Source of the DNA: Alphaproteobacteria bacterium LSUCC0719 | GTDB taxonomy: Bacteria; Pseudomonadota; Alphaproteobacteria; Puniceispirillales; Puniceispirillaceae | Length of the DNA stretch: 64,000 nt | Assembly (NCBI GenBank): GCA_040839025.1 | Contig: JBFPJN010000001.1 | Coordinates: 806,001 to 870,000 of the forward strand | Direction: 5' to 3' | In this document: in pieces, positions 54,414 through 63,085 of the stretch | Position numbering within the stretch: the stretch's first letter is position 1 | Layout of the letters: every line of letters starts with the position of its first letter | Position numbers and translations under genes: made by a program | The notes under the pieces: model-generated | The model's database searches: none | Seen by the model: only the letters and a program-made list of their open reading frames with translations | Told to the model about the DNA's origin: nothing

Positions 54414-54974
54414 TTGGGTCAGCTCGGCAAATCACATTTGATTGAGACCGGCGTCTGGGCGCTGATCGCCCTCATATTTTTTGCGTACAGTTTCGAATTC
54501 AACCAGCCGATCGAAATCTACAAATTCGGTGCCACAGGGTGGCCCCGGGTTGTCCTGGTGCTTCTTCTGCTGGTGACGGCCGGCAATCTGTACCACCATT
54601 TCAAGCATGGCTCGGCCATTCAGAAAGGGCGCGTCGGCATTGCTGAAACCGATGAATCGCCAACCGATTACAGCAACCCGGCAACATTGGCCAAAATCAT
54701 CGCAATCCTGTTCACGCCATTCCTGTTTGCCTGGCTTTTGAAGCCGGTCGGCATGTATTCGGGCGCACCGGTCTTTATTGCCGCCGTCATCTGGCTGTTC
54801 GGCGAGCGCCGCTGGAAGTGGATTGTCAGCATTACCATCCTGATCTACGCCATTCTTCTCGGTCTTTTCGTTGTCGCACTGAACGCCCCCCTGCCACAGG
54901 GCAATGTCTCACCCTTTTATGATTTCAGCGGGTTCATTCTGAAAATGAACACGCTGCTACAGAAGGCCTGGTAA
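54414..54974 (+). CDS. tctB: Tripartite tricarboxylate transporter small membrane subunit (TctB family)
   Basis: 186 residues with four predicted membrane helices. The start is TTG at 54414: AAGGGAGG lies 6-8 bases upstream and no ATG is in frame nearby. It stops five bases before tctA. Confidence 0.85.
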   Translation: MGQLGKSHLIETGVWALIALIFFAYSFEFNQPIEIYKFGATGWPRVVLVLLLLVTAGNLYHHFKHGSAIQKGRVGIAETDESPTDYSNPATLAKIIAILFTPFLFAWLLKPVGMYSGAPVFIAAVIWLFGERRWKWIVSITILIYAILLGLFVVALNAPLPQGNVSPFYDFSGFILKMNTLLQKAW

Positions 54975-54979
54975 CGAAC

Positions 54980-56470
54980 ATGGTAGAAAATTTTCTTGCC
55001 GGAACAGCCGCACTCTTTGGCGACCCCTTCACCGTCGCGATCTTTGTCTTCGGGGTTATCGGCGGCATGCTTTTCGGTGCCATTCCCGGGGTAAGCATGC
55101 TGACACTGGCGGCGATCCTGCTTCCTTTCACCGCCGATCTGGAACCGGCGCAGGGGGTGATGCTGTTTGCCGTAATCTATTGTACGGGCACCTATGGGGG
55201 TGCCATCACGGCAATCCTGTTCAACATTCCGGGCGCGCCTGAGAACGCACCAACAGCGTTTGACGGCTATCCGATGACCCGCAAGGGCCAGTCCGGCAAG
55301 GCGGTTGGCGCGGCGGTGCTGTGTTCGGCCATTGGCGGCGTGGCATCCGCGCTGGTAATGATGGCGGCCACCGAACCGCTGGCCAATTGGGCAATCCGCA
55401 ATATCGGCCCACCGGAAATCTTCGCGCTTGTCTTCTTCGGGCTTGCTGTCGCCTCGTCGGTTGGCGGGCGCACCATCTGGAAAGGCTGGATGTCGGTTCT
55501 TCTCGGCCTTCTCATCGCGACGATCGGCCAGGATCCTGTCGGCGGCATCAACCGCTATAATTTCGGCTTTACCGATCTGGCTGCCGGCATCGCCTTTGTT
55601 CCCGCAATCCTCGGCTTCTTCGCCGTGTCGGAAATTTTCATCCAGGCGGAAAAGAAGGCGACGGGCAAGTTCGACGCGCCGAAAGTCGGCATGTCCTTTC
55701 CCAGTGCGATGGAACTGTGGATGCATAAATTCGCCGTTCTGCGCTCGATTCTCGTAGGTTTCTTCTGCGGCATCCTTCCCGGTATCGGCGCCACGCTGGC
55801 GGCTTTCATGGGCTATGGCGAGGCGGTACGCTGGTCAAAGAACAAGGAAGAGTTCGGCACCGGCAAGCTGGAAGGCGTCATTTCGTCGGAAACGGCCAAC
55901 AATGCCGCCACCGGTGCCGCGATGATCCCCCTGCTCGCGCTGGGTCTTCCCGGTGGCGCGCTGACGGCAATGATGGTTGCCGTGTTCCAGATGCATGATC
56001 TCGAACCCGGCCCCCTTGTCTTTTACAATTCGCCCGAATTGATCTGGATTGTCTTCGCGGCCATGTTCTATGCGAACCTGTCGATCCTGTTCATCGGTCT
56101 TATCGAGACCAAGACCATCCTTTATCTGCTGAAAATACCGTTCCAGTTCCTGGCGCCATTGATTCTGCTTCTTGCAACCATCGGTGCCTATATCAGCCGC
56201 GGACTGGTACTGGATGTCATGGTCATGTTCGGAGCCGGCATCATCGGCTTCCTGCTGCGCCGGACGGGATATTCCATTCCCGGCATTGTCCTTGGATTGA
56301 TCCTTGGCAAGATTGGCGAGCAGAATTTCGCCCAGGGCATGCAGATGGTTCATTATGATCTTGGCACATATTTCTCGCGGCCAATCTGCACGATCCTGAT
56401 TGCTGCCGGTGCATTGACACTCGCCACCGGCGTGTATAGAGCCTTCGCATCGCCCACGAATAAAGCCTAA
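54980..56470 (+). CDS. tctA: Tripartite tricarboxylate transporter large membrane subunit (TctA family)
   Basis: 496 residues, about 11-12 membrane helices, with the TctA signatures GAIPGVSMLT and FCGILPGIGATLAAF. It forms the sodium-coupled transporter with TctB and binding protein TctC. The next gene starts 28 bases on. Confidence 0.93.
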   Translation: MVENFLAGTAALFGDPFTVAIFVFGVIGGMLFGAIPGVSMLTLAAILLPFTADLEPAQGVMLFAVIYCTGTYGGAITAILFNIPGAPENAPTAFDGYPMTRKGQSGKAVGAAVLCSAIGGVASALVMMAATEPLANWAIRNIGPPEIFALVFFGLAVASSVGGRTIWKGWMSVLLGLLIATIGQDPVGGINRYNFGFTDLAAGIAFVPAILGFFAVSEIFIQAEKKATGKFDAPKVGMSFPSAMELWMHKFAVLRSILVGFFCGILPGIGATLAAFMGYGEAVRWSKNKEEFGTGKLEGVISSETANNAATGAAMIPLLALGLPGGALTAMMVAVFQMHDLEPGPLVFYNSPELIWIVFAAMFYANLSILFIGLIETKTILYLLKIPFQFLAPLILLLATIGAYISRGLVLDVMVMFGAGIIGFLLRRTGYSIPGIVLGLILGKIGEQNFAQGMQMVHYDLGTYFSRPICTILIAAGALTLATGVYRAFASPTNKA

Positions 56471-56498
56471 ACAGGCCCGGCCCCGGAAAGGACGCGCC

Positions 56499-57902
56499 GT
56501 GTCAGATGACATAACCCAGATAGACCAACTTGTCGCCCGTGCCCGCGACGCCCAGCAAGCCTATGAGGCAATGGGATCACAGGCCCTTTTCGATCGTGCA
56601 TGCCAGGCTGTGGCCTGGTGCCTGATGGAACCTGAGCGTAACAGGCGGCTTGCCGAATTCGCCGTTGCCGAGACCGGTCTTGGCAATGCCGATGACAAGG
56701 TTCGCAAGAACCACAACAAGACGCTTGGCCTGATGCGTGACATCAAGGGCGTCACCTCCTTTGGCCATATCGAGGACAATGACGAAACCGGCCTGTCGAC
56801 ATTCCTGCGACCCAAAGGTGTGGTGGCCGCCATCGTGCCGTCGACAAACCCGCTGGCGACGCCCGTCAACAATATGATCAACGCCCTGAAGACCGGCAAT
56901 GCGATCATCCTCGCGCCCTCGCCCAAGGGTGTGAAGCCGCTGCTGGCCCTGCTGGAGCATATCCATCCGGCGCTGGCTGCGCTCGGCCTGCCTGACGGGC
57001 TGGTGCAGATGGTGCCGGTGCCGCCGTCAAAGCCGAAGACCGAGCGGCTGATGCAACTGGCGGACATGGTGCTTGTCACCGGGTCACAGGCAAATGTGCG
57101 TGCCGGCTATTCATCCGGGACACCGGCCATCGGTGTTGGCGCCGGCAATGTTGTGACAATTGTTGACGAAACCGCCGACATTGCCGCGGCGGCGGCGAAA
57201 ATCACCGCCTCGAAGACCTTTGACAATGCCACGTCATGTTCGTCGGAAAATGCGGTGATTGCCGTTGATTCGGTTTATGACGACCTCGTGGCGGCGCTTG
57301 CCGCCGAAGGCGGATATCTGCTCGACGAGACGCAGACGGCGGCCCTTGAGGCCATGCACTGGCATCATGGCAAGCTGGCACCGCGCCTGCTGGCCAAGGA
57401 TATCGACATCGTGCTGGCTGAAACCGGTCTTGCCGACACCGCGCCGGCCGGAACCAGGTTCCTTGTCGCACCGCAACGGGAAATCGGTGCCGATCACCCG
57501 ATGACCGGCGAGAAGATGGCGCTGTTCCTTGCGCTTCACCGGGCCAGCGATTTCGATGACGCGATGCAAAAGGCCATTTCCATCCAGAATGTGATGGGGG
57601 CTGGCCATTCGCTGGGCCTGCATTCGCAGGATGATTCGCGCGCCCGCCGACTGGCAATGGAGGCACGCACATGCCGGGTGATCCTGAATCAGGCGCATTG
57701 CTTTGCCAATGGCGGGTTCTTCAACAACGGCATGCCGTTCTCGCTGTCGATGGGGTGTGGCAGCTGGGGCGGCAATTCCATTGACGAGAACCTGAACTGG
57801 CGTCATTTCGTGAATCAGGTCCGGATCGTTCGCACCATCGCCGAACGCAAGCCGTCGCTTGATGAAATCTTCGGCGACTACTGGAAAGACCACGGCAAAT
57901 GA
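56499..57902 (+). CDS. sauS: Acylating sulfoacetaldehyde dehydrogenase (SauS-like)
   Basis: 467-residue aldehyde dehydrogenase of the CoA-acylating subfamily, with catalytic Cys in NATSCSSENAVIAV and the coenzyme region RKNHNKTLGLMRDIKG. The gene lies in front of an acyl-CoA ligase. In Cupriavidus necator SauS reduces sulfoacetyl-CoA to sulfoacetaldehyde, and SauT makes the thioester. That pairing and the length support this call. Other short-chain acyl-CoA reductases are possible. Confidence 0.75.
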   Translation: MSDDITQIDQLVARARDAQQAYEAMGSQALFDRACQAVAWCLMEPERNRRLAEFAVAETGLGNADDKVRKNHNKTLGLMRDIKGVTSFGHIEDNDETGLSTFLRPKGVVAAIVPSTNPLATPVNNMINALKTGNAIILAPSPKGVKPLLALLEHIHPALAALGLPDGLVQMVPVPPSKPKTERLMQLADMVLVTGSQANVRAGYSSGTPAIGVGAGNVVTIVDETADIAAAAAKITASKTFDNATSCSSENAVIAVDSVYDDLVAALAAEGGYLLDETQTAALEAMHWHHGKLAPRLLAKDIDIVLAETGLADTAPAGTRFLVAPQREIGADHPMTGEKMALFLALHRASDFDDAMQKAISIQNVMGAGHSLGLHSQDDSRARRLAMEARTCRVILNQAHCFANGGFFNNGMPFSLSMGCGSWGGNSIDENLNWRHFVNQVRIVRTIAERKPSLDEIFGDYWKDHGK

Positions 57903-59419
57903 CATCGAGCATCGCGTCGCGACTTGACGCCAATGCGGCTGCCAAAGGCGACGCAGTCTGGCTGACCTCACCTGATACAGGCGATACCGTCACATGGACC
58001 GAAGCCGCCAGGCGGTCGCGTGCCATCGCCTGCCAACTGGATGCGCTGGGGCTTGCCAAAGGCGCCCCCGTCGCGGTCGCCGCTCAGAATTCAATCTGGT
58101 CAACACTCTGCTTCACCGGCATCACGACCGGCGGCTATCTTGCCACGCCGCTCAATCTTGTCGCCGGCGCGCGGGTAATGTCCTATGTCATCACCCATTC
58201 CGGGGTCGAGGTGATACTCTGCACCGATGACAACCGGCAACTGATCGACGAGGCGCTTGTAGGGATTGATCGCGCCATCACCATTATCAGACTTGATCCC
58301 GATAACGGTCCGGAATGGCCCGCCGGCCAGACACCGGCGGCGGCCCCTCGCCACACACCCGACGCCGCCACGGCCGGGCTGCTGATGTACACCTCCGGGA
58401 CCACCGGCAATCCGAAAGGCGTGATCCTGAGCCACGCCAATCTGATGGCCGCCGGCATGAATGTCGTCGATGGTCATGGCGTGACCGCCGATGACACGGG
58501 GATGTGTGTGCTGCCGATCTATCATATCAACGGGCTGTGCGTGACGGTTATGGGAACCCTGATGTCGGCAAGCGGCCTTGTCATGCCCTATCGCTTTTCG
58601 GTGCGGGCCTTCTGGCAGCAGGTGTATGATAGCCATGTCAGCTGGTTCAGCGCCGTTCCAACACTGTTTGCTTATCTTCTGAATGACGACACAGCCCCGC
58701 AGATCGACCGCGACAGGTTGCGGTTCTCGCGGTCGGCATCGGCACCGCTGTCACCTGAAATCCACCGGCGCTTTGAAGAGCGGTTCGGCATTCCGATCAT
58801 TGAAACAATGGGACTGACCGAGACCGGCGCGCAGATCCTGTCGAACCCGATGCCGCCAGCCACGCGCAAGATCGGGTCGCCAGGCATTGCGGTTGGCAAT
58901 GAAATCATCATTGGCGACGACAACCAGCAGGAAGTACCGCGCGGCGTCACCGGAGAGATTCTGGTTCGCGGGGCCAACGTGATGCAGGGCTATCTCGACC
59001 AGCCGGAAGAAACGGCAAAGACGATCACCGCCGAGGGATGGCTTCGCACCGGCGATCTTGGCCATATGGACGAGGACGGCTTTGTCTTTGTCACCGGCAG
59101 GATCAAGGAACTGATCATCAAGGGCGGGGAGAACATCGCCCCGCGTGAAGTTGATGAAGTTCTGCTTGAGCATGATACCATTCTCGAAGCTGCCGCATTC
59201 GCGGTCCCCTGTGACCAGTATGGTCAGCGTGTCGAGGCCTGTATCCGCTACAAGCCGAACAACATGGTTGATGAGGCGACCCTGTTAGCGCATTGCATTG
59301 CGCGACTTGGCAAATTCAAGGCACCGGAGCGCATCCACGTGCTTGACGATCTGCCAAAGGGGCCCTCTGGAAAGGTTCAGCGCCTGAAGCTGTATGGTCT
59401 GGTTTATGATGATCGTTGA
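57899..59419 (+). CDS. sauT: Acyl-CoA ligase (AMP-forming), SauT-like sulfoacetate-CoA ligase
   Basis: 506-residue adenylate-forming ligase with LLMYTSGTTGNPKG P-loop, GLTETG and GWLRTGDLG motifs. It overlaps sauS by four bases. With SauS it would convert sulfoacetate to sulfoacetaldehyde. The small-acid specificity is inferred from the neighbour, not seen in the sequence. Confidence 0.75.
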   Translation: MTSSIASRLDANAAAKGDAVWLTSPDTGDTVTWTEAARRSRAIACQLDALGLAKGAPVAVAAQNSIWSTLCFTGITTGGYLATPLNLVAGARVMSYVITHSGVEVILCTDDNRQLIDEALVGIDRAITIIRLDPDNGPEWPAGQTPAAAPRHTPDAATAGLLMYTSGTTGNPKGVILSHANLMAAGMNVVDGHGVTADDTGMCVLPIYHINGLCVTVMGTLMSASGLVMPYRFSVRAFWQQVYDSHVSWFSAVPTLFAYLLNDDTAPQIDRDRLRFSRSASAPLSPEIHRRFEERFGIPIIETMGLTETGAQILSNPMPPATRKIGSPGIAVGNEIIIGDDNQQEVPRGVTGEILVRGANVMQGYLDQPEETAKTITAEGWLRTGDLGHMDEDGFVFVTGRIKELIIKGGENIAPREVDEVLLEHDTILEAAAFAVPCDQYGQRVEACIRYKPNNMVDEATLLAHCIARLGKFKAPERIHVLDDLPKGPSGKVQRLKLYGLVYDDR

Positions 59420-59434
59420 TTTAATGGTGACAGG

Positions 59435-60205
59435 GTGAATGCGCTGACATTGCAGGTCCTCCTGCCAAGTCTTGATCCGCTGTTGATCGCTGGCATATGC
59501 GGTATTTTCGTCTTTGCCGGCATCGTCAAGGGGTTCCTGGGGATCGGGCTTCCTGCGGCGGCCATGGGACTGTTGACGCTGATCATCTCACCAACCGAGG
59601 CCATCTCGCTGCTGTGGCTTCCCATTCTGGTCACCAACCTGTTTCAGTTTGGCCGCGCGGGGAACAAGCAACACATCGTTGCCACCTACAAATGGTTTGC
59701 GGTTGCCCTGTTTGTCAGCATTTTCCTGACGTCGCTGTTCATCAACGACTACCCGACCGCGCTGCTGACCGTTGCCATCGGCATGGCGATGGTGATTTTT
59801 TCCCTGAACCTGCTGTTCGGGCTGTCGCTTCCGGTTGGGCCGGGACAGATCTGGCAGATCGGCGTTGGCATCGTATCAGGCATCCTTGGCGGCCTGTCCT
59901 CGATCTGGTCGCCCCCGGTGGCGATGTATCTGATGGCGCGAAACACACCAAAGGACATTTTTATCGGCACCACCGGATTCCTGTTCCTGGCAGGCTGTCT
60001 GCCCCTTGGTGCAGGGCTGGTGATTTCCGGCCTGATCACCGGGCCGGTAATCATAAAATCGATGTTTGGCCTGATGATGACGCTGATAGGATTTCGGATT
60101 GGCGAAATCATGCGCGAGCGCGTCTCGCAGGACAGGTTCCGTCAGATTGTTCTGTTTGCCTTTCTGATCATGGGCGTAAGGCTGATCGCCACCGGCCTTC
60201 TCTAG
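59435..60205 (+). CDS. TauE/SafE-family sulfite or anion exporter
   Basis: 256 residues with seven to eight membrane helices and the two TauE/SafE repeats (GFLGIGLPAAAMG and GILGGLSSIWSPP). It starts at GTG 59435. Members export sulfite, sulfoacetate or other anions. Its place at the end of the sulfonate cluster fits sulfite export, the product of sulfoacetaldehyde desulfonation. Confidence 0.85.
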   Translation: MNALTLQVLLPSLDPLLIAGICGIFVFAGIVKGFLGIGLPAAAMGLLTLIISPTEAISLLWLPILVTNLFQFGRAGNKQHIVATYKWFAVALFVSIFLTSLFINDYPTALLTVAIGMAMVIFSLNLLFGLSLPVGPGQIWQIGVGIVSGILGGLSSIWSPPVAMYLMARNTPKDIFIGTTGFLFLAGCLPLGAGLVISGLITGPVIIKSMFGLMMTLIGFRIGEIMRERVSQDRFRQIVLFAFLIMGVRLIATGLL

Positions 60206-60250
60206 CCGGACAAGCCCTTTTCACGGCCTGACCCTTTTTGCGGCCTGGCC

Positions 60251-62179
60251 CTAGCCCTTTCCACGCCACGGTATCAGGCGTCCGATCACCCATCGCATGG
60301 CCAGGTCGAACAGCAGCCCAAGCAACCCCATAATCAGGATTGTCACCCAGATCAGCTCATAATCGGAAACTGTGCGCGCGACATTCTCGATAAAACCTAT
60401 ACCTGTCGTGCCGGCCAGCATTTCCGCCGCAACAAGCGTGCCCCAGCAGACACCAATGGCAATCCGTACACCGGTCAGGATTTCCGGCAATGCGTTGGGA
60501 AGAATGACATGGCGCAGGATCTGCCCATTTGTGGCACCAAGCGAATGCGACGCCCGTATCTTTGACAGCTGCGTCCCCGACGCGCCGGTCCGTGCCGAAA
60601 TCACCATTATGGCAAAGGCCACCATGAAAAGAAGGAAGATCTTGCCATCATCCTGAATGCCGAAAATGGTCAGGATAAGCGGTGCCCAGGCAAGCGGTGG
60701 CACCGGTCGGTACAGCTCAATCATCGGATCGAAGAAGGATTTGAAGAACCTCGAGACACCCATATAGATCCCGAGCGGCACACCAAGCAGGATTCCAAGC
60801 GACAGCGCCACAAGCACCCGGAACATCGAATCCCAGATATGCCCGTCAAGCATCGGTACCGCGCCGAGATAGACATCTCCCTGCGCGACGGCAAGAAGCC
60901 GGTCCTTGTAGGTTGGCTGAAAACTGCCATCCTCGCCATGCATGCCATACCGACCCGGCAGAATGTCGATCAGAACATCGGGAATCAAGAACCCGACCAC
61001 CTTTGCCACAGGAAGCCATTTCCACCACAGCAGCGTCGTCCCCTTGTAGCCGCCGCCGCCGGCAATATCGGGGTTGGCAAGAGTCGAGAAGGTCGCCACG
61101 ACGTCACTCGGCTTCGGCAGCCAGCGACCCGAACCCTGTTCGGTACACTGGGTCCGCGACTTGACAATGCCCGGGCCGGGGATGAACACCGCATCAATCC
61201 AGCCGAGGCTTCCCTTCGCGCGGCTGACAGCACCGTAAAGTGTTTCAACCGCCTGTTCGATTCCGGCCATCGAGGCGGCCGGGAAGATTGTCGCATCATC
61301 GATCCGCCTGAAGATCCGTTCCAGCGCCTTGATATAGTCGCGTCGCTGTTTTTCAGCAACCTCGTCAAGGCGCTGCTGCGACGGCGCGGCCTTGACTGTG
61401 GCGAGCAATTCAGCCGTAGAGGCAATCAGTGACTCCACTTCCGGCGACAGGTTGCGGATCTGCAGGAACTGATCGGCAATCGGCACCAGTTCGGTGTTGA
61501 TCCGGTCAAACATCACGCCGCGCGGCGTCATCGGCAGGATCGGGATCTCCACCTCGGAGGTTCCCCATTTCGGCTGCGCCAGCGCCTCGGCGCTCGGCAC
61601 CAGATCCGCCGAACCGGCATTCAGTATGTCGGACAGGCCGAGAAGCCGCCCCTCCACATCCGCAAGTTCGGCAATCGCGCTGCCGCCAAGGGCATCCGGG
61701 CTGGACATGATCACCATCAGCTGCCGGGTCTGCCCGATAATTGTTTGCATCCGGGCGATCTCTGTTCGTCCCAGAATATCAACCGGCATGGCGGCTTCCA
61801 GCGCCGCCAGCTGTTCGTTGTTGCGCACGACAAGCGTCGTTGATTTCAGGTAGCGCGACCGGATCGACAGCGCCGCGGTGATCGGGGCCAGTGATTCATC
61901 GATTTTCGCCACCTGGCACAGCTCGTTGGCGGCCTTTGGGAAGACGGCACGGGCCATCCCCCAAGAATAATAGAACCACACCAGCATCAGCGCGGATACG
62001 CCGCACAATGCCCAGTACCAGCCGCCACGCGTGCGCTCCGGGTCGCCGAACACCTCGTCCCTGGCGCGAAGGCGCGTCTGTTCAATACCAATCCTGATCG
62101 ACCAGCCAAAGGCGATGACGAGCCCGATGAGGATGACAAGCGCGAAACCCGCGCGGTTGTCGGACAGCCATTCAAACAT
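60251..62179 (-). CDS. tauC: Taurine-type ABC transporter permease with long N-terminal domain
   Basis: 642 residues, more than twice a usual TauC. The C-terminal 230 residues are the permease with the EAA loop (RASHSLGATNGQILRHVILP). Before it come two N-terminal membrane helices and about 300 residues with a predicted coiled-coil, AQPKWGTSEVEIPILPMTPR and ALERIFRRIDDATIFPAASM among them. Related permeases in marine alphaproteobacteria have such extensions; the role is unknown. The start overlaps tauB by eight bases. Confidence 0.85.
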   Translation of the reverse strand: MFEWLSDNRAGFALVILIGLVIAFGWSIRIGIEQTRLRARDEVFGDPERTRGGWYWALCGVSALMLVWFYYSWGMARAVFPKAANELCQVAKIDESLAPITAALSIRSRYLKSTTLVVRNNEQLAALEAAMPVDILGRTEIARMQTIIGQTRQLMVIMSSPDALGGSAIAELADVEGRLLGLSDILNAGSADLVPSAEALAQPKWGTSEVEIPILPMTPRGVMFDRINTELVPIADQFLQIRNLSPEVESLIASTAELLATVKAAPSQQRLDEVAEKQRRDYIKALERIFRRIDDATIFPAASMAGIEQAVETLYGAVSRAKGSLGWIDAVFIPGPGIVKSRTQCTEQGSGRWLPKPSDVVATFSTLANPDIAGGGGYKGTTLLWWKWLPVAKVVGFLIPDVLIDILPGRYGMHGEDGSFQPTYKDRLLAVAQGDVYLGAVPMLDGHIWDSMFRVLVALSLGILLGVPLGIYMGVSRFFKSFFDPMIELYRPVPPLAWAPLILTIFGIQDDGKIFLLFMVAFAIMVISARTGASGTQLSKIRASHSLGATNGQILRHVILPNALPEILTGVRIAIGVCWGTLVAAEMLAGTTGIGFIENVARTVSDYELIWVTILIMGLLGLLFDLAMRWVIGRLIPWRGKG

Positions 62180-62969
62180 TGCCCATGATCTCCTCTTCCA
62201 TGTCCCAGATCATGGTCAGAATCTCCTCGCGAATTCTGGCAAATTCGTCTTCCTGCTTGATCTTGCGAAGCGAGCGGGTCAGGCCGATCTCGGCAAAGGG
62301 AAGATTGTATTCACGGTGGATGCGGCCCGGCCGCGGCGCCATCACGAACAGTCTTTCACCGAGAAGAAGCGCCTCCTCGACCGAATGGGTGATGACGATG
62401 ATGGTTTTGCCCGTTTTCTTCCACAGTTCGAGAATCAGCGACTGCATCTTCTCACGGGTCAACGCATCAAGCGCGCCAAGCGGTTCATCCATCAGGATCA
62501 GCGACGGGTCATTGACCAGACAACGCGCCAGCGCCACACGCTGCTGCATACCGCCGGACAGCTGATAGGTCGGTGTGTCGCCAAACCCCTGCAGGCCCAC
62601 CGTGTCAAGCCAGCCATGCACCTTGTCGGCCGAGATGGTGCCGTCCTCGCCGCGCATGCGAAGACCGAAATCGACATTGCGCGCCACCGTCAGCCATTCA
62701 AACAGCGCGCCCTGCTGAAACACCATGCCGCGTTCGGCTCCGGGGCCCTCGATATCGACCCCGCCAAGCGTCAGCTCGCCGCCTGTTGGCATCAGGAACC
62801 CGGCGATCATGTTCAGAAGCGTTGTCTTGCCACAGCCGGATGGCCCGAGAACGGTAAGGATTTCGCCCTGTTTAAGCTGGAAATTGATATTTTTCAGAGC
62901 CTCGACCTTTGTGCCGGCCGTTTCATCGTGAAACGTCATGCAAAGGTCACGACAGATCAGATCGGCCAT
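62172..62969 (-). CDS. tauB: Taurine-type ABC transporter ATP-binding protein
   Basis: 265 residues: Walker A GPSGCGKTT, LSGGMQQRVALARCL signature and LILMDEPLGALD. ATG 62969 (MADLICRDLCMTF) is chosen over the frame extending to 63035, because AGGCGGG precedes it and the homologues begin here. It energises TauC. Confidence 0.9.
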   Translation of the reverse strand: MADLICRDLCMTFHDETAGTKVEALKNINFQLKQGEILTVLGPSGCGKTTLLNMIAGFLMPTGGELTLGGVDIEGPGAERGMVFQQGALFEWLTVARNVDFGLRMRGEDGTISADKVHGWLDTVGLQGFGDTPTYQLSGGMQQRVALARCLVNDPSLILMDEPLGALDALTREKMQSLILELWKKTGKTIIVITHSVEEALLLGERLFVMAPRPGRIHREYNLPFAEIGLTRSLRKIKQEDEFARIREEILTMIWDMEEEIMGNV

Positions 62970-63085
62970 GGCACCCGCCTTTTTGTGCGATGAAAGGGTA
63001 AGACAGGGCCCGCCATGCGGACCCTGTCTGCGCATTGTGTCCTGCCGTACATCAAACGGTCCAGCGTCAGGCGGAATGTGTCCGC

